Both the position numbers and the translations under genes were made by a program. From contig JBJECE010000028.1 in NCBI GenBank assembly GCA_051870755.1, positions 186,001-250,000 on the forward strand: a DNA stretch of 64,000 nucleotides. The letters run 5' to 3'. The notes under the pieces were generated by a model, which saw nothing but the letters and a program-made list of their open reading frames with translations, did not search any database and was not told the DNA's origin. This DNA is from W0P28-013 sp051870755. Lineage in GTDB: Bacteria > Bacteroidota > Bacteroidia > Bacteroidales > Paludibacteraceae. Shown piece by piece: positions 41,690 to 50,413 of the stretch (its first letter is position 1; the number at the start of each line of letters is the position of its first letter).

Positions 41690-43963
41690 ATGAAACGTAT
41701 AATTTTTTTGTTTTTTTTATGGGTGTCGGTTGCTGTGTCGGTGTTCGCTTTGTCCGATGCCAATGTCATCGGTCATGTGATTGATGCCGAGACGAACGAG
41801 CATTTGCCGTTTGTCAATATTCAGGTGAAAGGTTCGCACGTCGGCGGCACAACCGATGCTACGGGGCACTATCTGTTGACGAATTTGCCTGTCGGCGATA
41901 TAACGCTGGTGTTTTCGATAGTCGGTTACGAAACGCTGGAGCGCACTGTGCATCTGACCGCCGGCGAAACGCGCGAAGTGAATGTGGTGATGCACGAAAC
42001 GTCGGTGATGTTGGATAATGTGGTGGTAACGGCCAATAAATACGAAACCAAGCAAAAGGAGGCGTCGAACATTGTCAATGTGGTGTCGCCGGTGATGTTC
42101 GAAACGACGAGTTCCAACAGCATGGCCGATGTGTTGAATTATCAGACCGGGTTGCGTGTCGAAATGTCGTGCTCGAATTGTGGCGTGCCGCAGTTGCGCA
42201 TCAATGGCTTGGAAGGGCAGTATTCGCAAATTTTGATGGATTCGCGCCCGATTTTTTCGTCGCTGGCATCGGTTTATGGCTTGGAGCAAGTGCCGGCCGG
42301 CATGGTCGATAGGGTGGAAGTGATACGCGGTGGCGGTTCGGCGTTGTATGGCGCAAATGCCATCGCCGGCGTGGTGAATATCATCACAAAAGAACCTGTG
42401 CGCAACTTTGTAAACGTCAATCACACATCGAGTTACATGGAAAATAATGCGTACGACATCAATACGGCTGTCAATGCCTCGGTGGTAACGCCCAATCGCA
42501 AAGCCGGACTATTTTTGTTCGCTGTGCAGCGCAACCGCAAACAGTACGACCGCGACAACGACGGATTTTCCGACATCCCGAAGTTGAACAGCACGACGGC
42601 AGGGTTCCGCGGCTTTTTTAAGACGTCGGACTATTCCAAACTGACGCTGGAGTACCATCATGTAACCGAGTATCGGCGTGGCGGGTGTCGGGTGGATTTG
42701 CCGCCGCACGAAACCGATTTGGCCGAACAACTGCGCCACAATATCGATGCCGGATCGTTGCGTTTCGATTGGTATTCGGCTGATAATAAGCATTTTGTGT
42801 CGGCGTATACCAACGCGCAATACATCGGGCGCGACAGTTATTTCGGCACAAACAAAAATCCGAATGCGTATGGTTTGTCGAACGATTTGACGGCTTTGGG
42901 CGGTGTGCAGTATCGGCTGTCGTATCCGTGCGGGTGGCTGCCGGCCGATTTGAGCGTCGGTGCCGAGTATTCGTATAACCGTTTGAACGACAGGATTTTG
43001 GGCTACAATCGCGACCTCACGCAACGTGTTCATCTCTACGGCGCCTATTTCCAAAACGAGTGGAAAAACGAGTTGTTGAGTTTGCTGGTCGGCGGACGCT
43101 TGGAGAAACATTCGCTGTTGCAGCGGCCGGTGTTCACGCCGCGTGCCAATGTGCGTTATACGCCGGTGCCGAATGTCGTTTTGCGGGTGTCGTATTCGAG
43201 TGGCTATCGGGCACCGCAAACGTACGAAGAGGATTTGCATGTCGGCGCCGTCGGTGGCGAGGTGTCGCTCATCTCGTTGGCGCCCGATTTGCAGCCCGAA
43301 TATAGTCATAGTGTGAGTGGCAGTGTCGATCTGTATCGCCGCATCGGGGCGTGGGAACTGAATTTGACGACCGAAGGATTTTTTACGCAGTTAAATAATG
43401 TGTTTGCGTTGGTCGAAAACGGACACGACACGCAGGGCAATCTGCTGTTGCAGCGTACCAATGCGTCGGGAGCGCGTGTCGCCGGCCTGAATATCGAAGG
43501 CAAGATAGCCTATAAAACGCTCTTTTCCATGCAGTTGGGCTACACGTTCCAACGGAGCCGGTATGTCGAACCCTTTCAGTGGAGCGACCAAGTGGAGGCA
43601 CAATCCCGCATGTTCCGCACGCCCGATAATTATGGCTATTTATTGGCGTCGGTCGAGCCTGTCAAACGCTTTACAATAGCGGTGAACGGCAAACTGACGG
43701 GCTCGATGCTCGTACAACATTATGCCGGATATGTGGCTGATGATGAGGAAGTTGCGACGCCTGTGTTTTGCGAATTGGGCATAAAGTTGGCTTACGACAT
43801 ACCGTTGTACAAAAAACTGACTTTGGAGGTGAATGGCGGCGTGAAAAACTTGCTCGACCACTATCAGCGCGACCTCGACCAAGGGGCTGCCCGCGATGCC
43901 GGCTACATCTACGGTCCGGCGCAACCGCGCACCTATTTCGTGGGGCTGAATCTGAAGTTGTAA
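41690..43963 (+). CDS. TonB-dependent outer-membrane receptor
   Basis: 757 residues from the second of two adjacent ATGs (MKRIIFLFFLWVSVAVSVFA signal peptide). An N-terminal carboxypeptidase-regulatory-like domain (VIGHVIDAETNEHLPFVNIQVKG, residues ~25-110) comes before the plug (NVVVTANKYETKQKEASNIVNVV ... RVEVIRGGGSALYGANAIAGVVNIIT) and a 22-strand barrel ending in a C-terminal aromatic strand. The plug has a CSNCG pair. Imports a ligand using TonB energy. Ligand unknown; the His-rich neighbour hints at metal or metal complex. No SusD partner, so probably not a glycan system. Confidence 0.9.
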   Translation: MKRIIFLFFLWVSVAVSVFALSDANVIGHVIDAETNEHLPFVNIQVKGSHVGGTTDATGHYLLTNLPVGDITLVFSIVGYETLERTVHLTAGETREVNVVMHETSVMLDNVVVTANKYETKQKEASNIVNVVSPVMFETTSSNSMADVLNYQTGLRVEMSCSNCGVPQLRINGLEGQYSQILMDSRPIFSSLASVYGLEQVPAGMVDRVEVIRGGGSALYGANAIAGVVNIITKEPVRNFVNVNHTSSYMENNAYDINTAVNASVVTPNRKAGLFLFAVQRNRKQYDRDNDGFSDIPKLNSTTAGFRGFFKTSDYSKLTLEYHHVTEYRRGGCRVDLPPHETDLAEQLRHNIDAGSLRFDWYSADNKHFVSAYTNAQYIGRDSYFGTNKNPNAYGLSNDLTALGGVQYRLSYPCGWLPADLSVGAEYSYNRLNDRILGYNRDLTQRVHLYGAYFQNEWKNELLSLLVGGRLEKHSLLQRPVFTPRANVRYTPVPNVVLRVSYSSGYRAPQTYEEDLHVGAVGGEVSLISLAPDLQPEYSHSVSGSVDLYRRIGAWELNLTTEGFFTQLNNVFALVENGHDTQGNLLLQRTNASGARVAGLNIEGKIAYKTLFSMQLGYTFQRSRYVEPFQWSDQVEAQSRMFRTPDNYGYLLASVEPVKRFTIAVNGKLTGSMLVQHYAGYVADDEEVATPVFCELGIKLAYDIPLYKKLTLEVNGGVKNLLDHYQRDLDQGAARDAGYIYGPAQPRTYFVGLNLKL

Positions 43964-43968
43964 CGCCT

Positions 43969-45255
43969 TCATCCGCGTGGCATGGCGCAGTTGTCAGCGC
44001 TTATCCCGATGCGTTCGATGGTGTTGACTTTCGACTTGTCGAAGGGCGTTTGCAGGCGGACGTAGTTTTCGGTGAAACCGTACATCAAACCGTTTTTTTT
44101 GGCGGCTTCCCACAGCACATGCGCGGTTTGCCCGTATTGCGACCGATAAAAATCGGCTAATTTTGTGTGCGATAGTTGGCGCAAAATGTCGGTGCGGCGT
44201 TTGCGCTCGGCTTTCGGCACGGTGTAGGCAATCTCCAAGGCTTTGGTGCCGGCGCGTTCCGAATAGGTGAACACATGTAGTTGCGACACAGGCAGTTGCT
44301 CCAGAAACCGACGCGTTTCGTCGAAATGTTCGGGCGTTTCGCCGCGCACGCCGGTCATCACATCGACGCCGATGAACGCATTGGGCATCAACGTTTTGAT
44401 GGTGTCGATTTTGCGGGCAAACAGGGCGGTGTCGTAGCGGCGGTGCATCAGGCGCAGTATGTCGTCGCTGCCCGATTGCAACGGAATGTGAAAATGTGGT
44501 GCGAAATGTGCCGATGCAGCCACGTAGGCAATGATGTCGTCGGTCAGCAGATTGGGCTCGATGCTCGATATGCGGTAGCGCACGCCGTCGAGTTGGTCGA
44601 GGGCTTCGATGAGTCCCAAAAAGGTTTCTCCGGTCGAACGCCCGAAGTCGCCCGTGTTCACGCCGGTCAGCACTATCTCTTTGGCGCCGTCGGCAATGGC
44701 CTGACGGGCTACGGCCACCGTGTCGGCAATCGACGCGTTGCGGCTGCGTCCGCGTGCAAACGGTATGGTGCAATAGGTGCAGTAGTAGTCGCAACCGTCC
44801 TGCACTTTCAGAAAGTGGCGCGTGCGGTCGTCGGCGCTGCATATCGGCTCGAAGGCGCGTATCTGAGCCGTTTTGACGGTGTGAATTTCGGCAACGGACT
44901 TACGCACGAATGCCGCAAGAAATGTCTCGATGTCCAATTTCTCGTTGGCGCCCAACACCAAATCGACACCTTCGATGGCACCGACTTCCTGTGGTTTCAG
45001 TTGGGCGTAGCAGCCGGTAACGACCATGAATGCGTGCGGATGTTGCGCTCGCAAACGGTGTATGGCTTGGCGCCCTTTGTGGTCGGCGGTGTCGGTTACC
45101 GAACAGGTATTGACGATGCAGATGTCGGCCAATTCGCCGGCTTTGGCGTGGCGACAGCCTGCCGACAGCAGCATTTTACCGATGGCCGACGACTCCGCAA
45201 AGTTCAACTTGCAGCCGAGTGTCTGAAATACGATGCTTTTTCCTGCTAATTCCAT
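43969..45255 (-). CDS. mtaB: tRNA-t6A37 methylthiotransferase MtaB
   Basis: 428 residues. N-terminal UPF0004 domain starting FQTLGCKLNFAESSAIGKML with Cys ligands (NTCSVT, TGCYAQ) for one 4Fe-4S cluster; radical-SAM motif CDYYCTYCTIPFARGRSRN for the second; C-terminal TRAM-like part. It adds a methylthio group to t6A37 in tRNAs reading ANN codons. It converges on the TonB receptor gene with only 5 bp between. Confidence 0.94.
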   Translation of the reverse strand: MELAGKSIVFQTLGCKLNFAESSAIGKMLLSAGCRHAKAGELADICIVNTCSVTDTADHKGRQAIHRLRAQHPHAFMVVTGCYAQLKPQEVGAIEGVDLVLGANEKLDIETFLAAFVRKSVAEIHTVKTAQIRAFEPICSADDRTRHFLKVQDGCDYYCTYCTIPFARGRSRNASIADTVAVARQAIADGAKEIVLTGVNTGDFGRSTGETFLGLIEALDQLDGVRYRISSIEPNLLTDDIIAYVAASAHFAPHFHIPLQSGSDDILRLMHRRYDTALFARKIDTIKTLMPNAFIGVDVMTGVRGETPEHFDETRRFLEQLPVSQLHVFTYSERAGTKALEIAYTVPKAERKRRTDILRQLSHTKLADFYRSQYGQTAHVLWEAAKKNGLMYGFTENYVRLQTPFDKSKVNTIERIGISADNCAMPRG

Positions 45256-45300
45256 GTCGTTTGTGTTGCGCGTGCAAATTTACGCATTTTTGGCGACTAA

Positions 45301-45331
45301 AAAAAACGTCGGCAGTTTTTTGCTGCCGACG
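45301..45331 (-). terminator. Terminator after the EndA-type nuclease gene
   Basis: CGTCGGCAG and CTGCCGACG form a perfect 9-bp stem with a 7-base loop and a T-run on the minus strand. Confidence 0.8.
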
Positions 45332-45357
45332 CCTCTTGTTTTGTTGTCAAAACTATG

Positions 45358-46896
45358 TTATTGGAAGGTGATTTCATACTTATTATCCACCACACCGCCT
45401 GTTATGGTTAGATTGGCGGTGCCTGTGCCGCTTGCTTTTTTCGTTAGTGTGATGGTAACGCCGGCGGCCGCTTCATCGGGCGTAATTGTGGCATTGCCTG
45501 TACTTGTTTCAATAGTAAATATGTTTTCGTCGCTGCTCGCCACGGTAACGTTGGTGGCCAAGTCGGAAATGTGCAGGTTCAGTGTGGCGGTTTCGCCGCT
45601 AACGGTGAGCGCACTTTCTACTACCGTTCCGAAATAGATGGCCGGCTTGCTGCTTTCCGGTGCCGTGCCGATGGTGCCGGTAGTGCCGCTACCTTTGACT
45701 GTTACGGTTTGCGTTGTAGCACCATCGCTGCTGATGGTAATTGTGCCGCTGTAATCGCCGGCGGCCGTAGGCTTAAATGTTACGGTAATGGTGGTTTCGG
45801 CTACCGTGCCGTCCGTTTGCGTGAGCGTGGTTTGGTCGATGGAGAAACCATCGCCTGTTATCGACAGCGTGATGTCGGCGGTGAGGTTGCTGCCCGATAC
45901 CGTGAATGTGTTACTGCCTGTGTTACCCACATATACCGACTCGCAATTGACCGCCGACTGCGATATGGTGATGGTTGGCGCTGACGGGTCGGACGTGGTG
46001 GCGCAGGCGGTGCAACCATCGCTGCCTACGCTGAATTTGGCCTCGAACGAGCCGCAGCACGAGGCGGTGCTGAATGTTTCGCCCGCCTTGTCGCCCCACA
46101 AATATTCTGCCAAGCATGGATAGTCGATAAACGGATTGCGGTTGCCTTGTGCAGTTTCGATGCCATTGTTGCGGTCAATCTCTTTTTGCGAAACGGGGTC
46201 TTGGCGGTGCCATTTCAAAAGGACGGCTACAGCATAATCAGATAATCCGTAATATGGGGTTAAACTGCTGCTAAACATTGCATTACTGCTCCATGATGTT
46301 ACAGGATAATTTGATACAGTAGCATAACGTATTGCCATATACATAATAGCACGGGCAATGTCCCCTTTGTATTGATCATCCGGTTCAAATACAGTACCTA
46401 CAGATGTGTAACCGGTAAATGTAGAAGTACCTAATTTACCAAGTGCGTTTGTGCCTGCACTTGTTCCGGAGGAACATTCTCCAAACGGATAACTGCTGCG
46501 TTGATTATTAACTTTCCCATCTGTTAAAAACAAGTGATGTCTATCTCCTTTTTGTGGCATCACCTCATTGAATAAGCTTTGTGGAACGATATGTTCTCGA
46601 TTGTAACAATCACAGACTTGTGCATAGCTACTACCACATTGATCGGTTGTAATAGTCCAAGAACAAGTGGAATATATATCCAAAAGTGTATTGCCTATGA
46701 TATCAATGTTGTCAAACGTCCAATCATATCCCATTTCCGTTGTATGTTTGCTGGTGGTAATATTGGTGAGTTCGACTCTTAAGTCACTGCCGCTTTTTCC
46801 ATCAAGGCTTGTGTAGTAAGTGGCATTTACCGCCCAGGCGCTGGTGCTGATCAATAGCGCACCGAAAAGTGTTAAAAGTTTGGTTGTGTGTTTCAT
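45358..46896 (-). CDS. secreted endonuclease I (EndA) family nuclease with Ig-like tail
   Basis: 512 residues from the ATG at 46896 (MKHTTKLLTLFGALLISTSAWA signal peptide). The nuclease domain spans residues ~25-260: NREHIVPQSLF, DRHHLFLTDGKVNNQRSSYPFGE (His-Asn nuclease core) and YMAIRYA. Next come a Cys-rich turn (CCGSFEAKF, GCTACATT) and two Ig-like domains (NCESVYVGNTGSNTFTVSG; STGNATITPDEAAAG). The family cuts DNA or RNA non-specifically, outside the cytosol. Unlike the two T9SS cargos in the window it lacks a clear sorting domain at the end (...NKYEITFQ). It may still use an unusual tail. Confidence 0.85.
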   Translation of the reverse strand: MKHTTKLLTLFGALLISTSAWAVNATYYTSLDGKSGSDLRVELTNITTSKHTTEMGYDWTFDNIDIIGNTLLDIYSTCSWTITTDQCGSSYAQVCDCYNREHIVPQSLFNEVMPQKGDRHHLFLTDGKVNNQRSSYPFGECSSGTSAGTNALGKLGTSTFTGYTSVGTVFEPDDQYKGDIARAIMYMAIRYATVSNYPVTSWSSNAMFSSSLTPYYGLSDYAVAVLLKWHRQDPVSQKEIDRNNGIETAQGNRNPFIDYPCLAEYLWGDKAGETFSTASCCGSFEAKFSVGSDGCTACATTSDPSAPTITISQSAVNCESVYVGNTGSNTFTVSGSNLTADITLSITGDGFSIDQTTLTQTDGTVAETTITVTFKPTAAGDYSGTITISSDGATTQTVTVKGSGTTGTIGTAPESSKPAIYFGTVVESALTVSGETATLNLHISDLATNVTVASSDENIFTIETSTGNATITPDEAAAGVTITLTKKASGTGTANLTITGGVVDNKYEITFQ

Positions 46897-47040
46897 GGTA
46901 TGTGTTGTGTTTTTAGGCTTTTCAGTCCTCAAAAGGGCGAAAAAGCGCGTAAAGTTACTAAAAAATCTGGAACTGACCAAATTTTAACGCTTTTTTGTCG
47001 ATAAAAGTAGCTGTTTTGTCGATTTTTGGCGAAAATTTAA

Positions 47041-48117
47041 CTATTTGCGCTTGGCAAAAGTGGCTACAACGGGGTAGTGGTCGGAGTAGTTCACATGCAA
47101 AATGTCGGCTGCCGTCGGGGCAAAGTGCTTGTCCACCAATATGTGGTCGATGTTGACAAACAGCCCGTTGTCGTGAAAGGTGTAGTTGTAGCCGCCGTGG
47201 GTGTCGGTTACGGCGTCGGTCATGCCTTTGGCCAGCGTGTGGTAGGTGTACGATTGCATGACGTCGTTGAAATCGCCGCATACGATGGTTGGGTAGGGCG
47301 TGGCGGCTACGGCGTCGGCCACGGCACGGGCTTGGCGCGCCCTCACACGATAGGCTTTGCCCAATTTTTGCGACATACTGCCGGCAATGCTGCGCATGTC
47401 GTCGCCGTTGAAATGGGTGGCCAGCGCTTTGTAGCGTTGCATGTCGCGCGAGGTGAGTTTGTTCGATTCCAGATGGTTGTTGAACACGCGCAGGGTGTCG
47501 CCGCCCACCACGATGTCGGAATAGATGCTGATGTTGTAGGCCGATTTGTAGTCCACTGTTTCTTTGCGCACAATCGGATATTTCGAAAACGTGGCGACAC
47601 CCCACCAAAACCGCGGACGTTGGGTTTTGTACCACACATGGTGGTACGGATAGTGCCGTTCGAGTTGCGCCAATATCTTATTCTGATTCAGTCGGCTGTT
47701 GTTGTAGAACCCAAATTCTTGCAGGCAGACAATGTCGGCGTCTGTCTGTTCTATCAGGGCGATGATGTCGTCGAAATGTTTTTGCCCGCTAAACAGCGAT
47801 ACGTTGTACGTGAGCAGTTTGATGGTGGGGCTTCCGGCTTCGGCATGGGTGGCGCGTGGTATGGTAAATACCTGATTGACAGATTTGTACGAACAAATCA
47901 ATAGCAGCAGCGACAACAAAAACCACCATTTGCGATTGCACAGCCAAAAGATGACAAAACCGACGTTTATGACGATGAGCACCGGAAAAATCAGTCCCAT
48001 ATAGGCGAACCACACGAATTTGTCGCTTGGCACGACGGCGGCCAGCAATGCCATCACATACAACACCACAAAAAAGAGGTTGATCAGTACGACTGTGTAT
48101 TTCAGCAGTTTGCGCAT
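47041..48117 (-). CDS. endonuclease/exonuclease/phosphatase family membrane protein
   Basis: 358 residues. Three N-terminal hydrophobic helices (to about residue 85) anchor an EEP domain outside or inside the membrane. EEP motifs: LLTYNVSLFSG, IVCLQEFGFY, VCGDFNDVMQS, FVNIDHILVD and YSDHYPVVATF (last His). The family hydrolyses phosphodiesters of nucleic acids or lipids; which one is not clear. Third gene of the rhomboid operon, 12 bp after the upstream rhomboid gene. Confidence 0.85.
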   Translation of the reverse strand: MRKLLKYTVVLINLFFVVLYVMALLAAVVPSDKFVWFAYMGLIFPVLIVINVGFVIFWLCNRKWWFLLSLLLLICSYKSVNQVFTIPRATHAEAGSPTIKLLTYNVSLFSGQKHFDDIIALIEQTDADIVCLQEFGFYNNSRLNQNKILAQLERHYPYHHVWYKTQRPRFWWGVATFSKYPIVRKETVDYKSAYNISIYSDIVVGGDTLRVFNNHLESNKLTSRDMQRYKALATHFNGDDMRSIAGSMSQKLGKAYRVRARQARAVADAVAATPYPTIVCGDFNDVMQSYTYHTLAKGMTDAVTDTHGGYNYTFHDNGLFVNIDHILVDKHFAPTAADILHVNYSDHYPVVATFAKRK

Positions 48118-48129
48118 ACGGCGGTTGAG

Positions 48130-49002
48130 TTATTTTTTGCAATTGAACAGCGCCGCGCGTTCGTCGTCGCTTAGGCTTTGGTAGCCCGATTGTTTTATTT
48201 TGTCGAGTATGCGGTCTATCTCGGCTTCGTTGCGCGCCTTGTCCTGATTGTATTCGGCATCGGTTTTCGGGCGTCGGGCAAACGAGGTTTTGTGTCGCCG
48301 CGTGCGTGGCCGCCGTATGTTCGAACACCAATTGATGACGGCCGTTATCGGTGCCGACAAATCGTAACCCTTGCGCCACAGCCACGCATAGACTAACCCC
48401 ATGAGTGCGCCACCCAAATGGGCTAATTCGCCGCCTGCATTGCTGCCCGTTACGCCCAACACGCTCACCAATACGGTAATGACGGCTATGTATTTCAGAC
48501 GAATTTCGCCAATCAGCAGCAGCCGTATCGAGTAGTTCGGTCGCCACACGGCCACTGCCACGATGATGGCCATAATCGATGCCGAAGCACCTAATAAATA
48601 GGTGTAACTGCCGGCAAAATAGGGCAACAAATTGTAGGCCGCCAAATAGAGTGCCGCGCCGGCCACGCCGCCCCAAATGTAGAGCCCGACTAATTGTTTA
48701 GGCAACATGGTGTCGAGAAACAAACGCCCAAACCAATAGAGGCACAACATGTTGAAAAACAGATGGAAAAAGTCGCTGTGCAAAAACATGTAGGTGAACA
48801 TTGTCCACGGCTGGTGCAGCCATGTTTGCACGTCCGACGGCATCTCTAAATAGCGCAACCACGCATCGGGCGGAATGGCGCACAATGCCAATACCATATT
48901 GATCAGTTTGACTGCCAGCCAAATGCCCACATTCCAATAAATCAAATGCGTCAGCAGCGAACCGTTACGATAACCGTTTTTCAATGATGCGATAATGTCC
49001 AT
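48130..49002 (-). CDS. rhomboid family intramembrane serine protease, second copy
   Basis: 290 residues. Six-helix rhomboid core with catalytic Ser in GASASIMAII and His in LAHLGGALMGLVYAWLW; the usual GxSG appears as GASA. A basic cytoplasmic tail of about 90 residues follows (RRPRTRRHKT). Rhomboids cut transmembrane helices inside the membrane. It lies 13 bp downstream of another rhomboid gene; the two differ strongly in sequence, so they are not a recent duplication. Confidence 0.9.
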   Translation of the reverse strand: MDIIASLKNGYRNGSLLTHLIYWNVGIWLAVKLINMVLALCAIPPDAWLRYLEMPSDVQTWLHQPWTMFTYMFLHSDFFHLFFNMLCLYWFGRLFLDTMLPKQLVGLYIWGGVAGAALYLAAYNLLPYFAGSYTYLLGASASIMAIIVAVAVWRPNYSIRLLLIGEIRLKYIAVITVLVSVLGVTGSNAGGELAHLGGALMGLVYAWLWRKGYDLSAPITAVINWCSNIRRPRTRRHKTSFARRPKTDAEYNQDKARNEAEIDRILDKIKQSGYQSLSDDERAALFNCKK

Positions 49003-49015
49003 ATATAATATGGTG

Positions 49016-49804
49016 TTAATTGTATAGTTTTCCGCGTTTGCGCCAATACCAAATCAGCAAAAAGCCGAACAACATGCCGCCCAAGTGTGCAAAATGCGCC
49101 ACGCTGTCGCCCGAAAAATCGGCCACGCCCAAAAAGAGTTCGGCCACCGCATACAAGCCCACGAAAATGCGCGCGGGAATCGGAATCGGCACAAACAGTA
49201 AAAACATTTTCACGTCGGGGAACAGCCAGCCGAACGCCAGCAAAATGCCGAACAACGCGCCCGAAGCGCCGATGGTGGTCGGCAAGCCCAGCAGCAAATG
49301 TTTCATGCCGGCAATATCGACCGCCGACAGCGACGCCAAACTGCCGAACCGGAAATAGCGACGCAGTTCCATTTCGACATCGGCCAACACTTCGCCCGAA
49401 TTGGCTGCAATGGCGGCATCCATCGCGTGGGTCAGTCCCCAAAAATCAATCATCCAGCACAACTGCTGCACAATGGCGGCGCCCACGCCTGTAACCATAT
49501 AGAAAAGCAGAAATTTTTTGCCGCCCCACATCTGTTCCAGCACGCGCCCGAACATCCACACACCGAACATATTGCAAAAAATATGGCCGAACGACGCGGT
49601 GTCGTGCAAAAACATATAAGTGAACAGTTGATAAACATGAAATTTATCCGACATAAAATAGTGCATACCCAGCAAATCGGTCAGATTGATGCCGAATTTG
49701 TCGGGCAAAATGATGCCGGCCACCCAAAAAAGCGTGTTGATGATGATCAAATTCAACACAACGGGCGACGTTTGCCGCAATGGCGATGAGTTATTTTCGA
49801 ACAT
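49016..49804 (-). CDS. rhomboid family intramembrane serine protease, first copy
   Basis: 262 residues. Rhomboid signatures: HDTASFGHIFCNMFGVWMFGRVLE (after first loop), catalytic Ser in GASGALFGILLAFGW and His in AHFAHLGGMLFGFLLIWYW. Contains a polar insertion of about 50 residues between helices (DFWGLTHAMDAAIAANSGEVL). First gene of a three-gene operon with a second rhomboid and an EEP protein. Confidence 0.91.
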   Translation of the reverse strand: MFENNSSPLRQTSPVVLNLIIINTLFWVAGIILPDKFGINLTDLLGMHYFMSDKFHVYQLFTYMFLHDTASFGHIFCNMFGVWMFGRVLEQMWGGKKFLLFYMVTGVGAAIVQQLCWMIDFWGLTHAMDAAIAANSGEVLADVEMELRRYFRFGSLASLSAVDIAGMKHLLLGLPTTIGASGALFGILLAFGWLFPDVKMFLLFVPIPIPARIFVGLYAVAELFLGVADFSGDSVAHFAHLGGMLFGFLLIWYWRKRGKLYN

Positions 49805-49823
49805 ACGGTCGTAAATTTGAGCG

Positions 49824-49831
49824 CAAAATTA
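49824..49831 (-). promoter_or_regulatory. -7 element of the rhomboid operon
   Basis: Minus-strand TAATTTTG, 20 bp before the start codon at 49804; the -33 region shows GTTG. Confidence 0.5.
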
Positions 49832-49913
49832 GGGAAAAAAACGGGACTAAACAACGCTTTTTGGCGTAAAAAACAGAAAAATGTCGTTTTTTTTGAAAAA
49901 AAATGCAAAAAGC

Positions 49914-49944
49914 TTTGTAGGTTCAAGAAAATCCCCTATTTTTG
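49914..49944 (+). promoter_or_regulatory. Promoter of the HU gene
   Basis: Perfect TTTG (49914-49917), 19 bp, TATTTTTG (49937-49944). Strong match, fitting an abundant protein. Confidence 0.75.
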
Positions 49945-49997
49945 CGGTTGGAAAAACAATGAAATTTTCATATTAACCTCTTTTTAATTTTTTTACT

Positions 49998-50270
49998 ATG
50001 AACAAAGCTGATTTGATCAATGCTATCGCCGCTGAAGCAGGCGTAAGCAAAGTCGAGGCTAAAAAAGCTCTCGATGCCGTTATTTCTAACATTTCGAACG
50101 CTCTTGCTGAAGGCGACAAAGTAGCCTTGGTAGGTTTCGGCACATTCTCGGTTTCGGAACGTGGTGCCCGCGAAGGTATCAACCCCGCAACGAAACAAAA
50201 AATTGCTATTCCTGCTAAAAAAGTTGCTAAATTCAAAGCAGGTGCCGAATTGGCAGCAAAAATCAAATAA
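49998..50270 (+). CDS. hup: HU family DNA-binding protein
   Basis: 90 residues with the standard HU layout: MNKADLINAIAAEAGVSKVEAKKALDAVI helices, then GFGTFSVSERGAREGINPATKQKIAIPAKKVAKFKAG, the DNA-binding arm. It bends and compacts DNA as a dimer. Own strong promoter and terminator. Confidence 0.96.
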   Translation: MNKADLINAIAAEAGVSKVEAKKALDAVISNISNALAEGDKVALVGFGTFSVSERGAREGINPATKQKIAIPAKKVAKFKAGAELAAKIK

Positions 50271-50291
50271 ATTTTTTGATTTTGACGTTAA

Positions 50292-50325
50292 AAAAGGGGA
50301 TGTGCAAGGCGCATCCCTTTTTTTG
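50292..50325 (+). terminator. Terminator after the HU gene
   Basis: GGGATGTGC and GCGCATCCC pair around AAG with one wobble, then a run of T. Confidence 0.8.
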
Positions 50326-50340
50326 AACACGGATTTTTTG

Positions 50341-50348
50341 TAACTTTG
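50341..50348 (+). promoter_or_regulatory. -7 element of argS
   Basis: TAACTTTG, about 65 bp before the ATG at 50414. No -33 box at ideal spacing. Confidence 0.5.
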
Positions 50349-50413
50349 CACCGATTTTGTCGAATCGCTCGATAAACCATCGGCGCACGACCATAAACCA
50401 AACAGTAGAAAAT

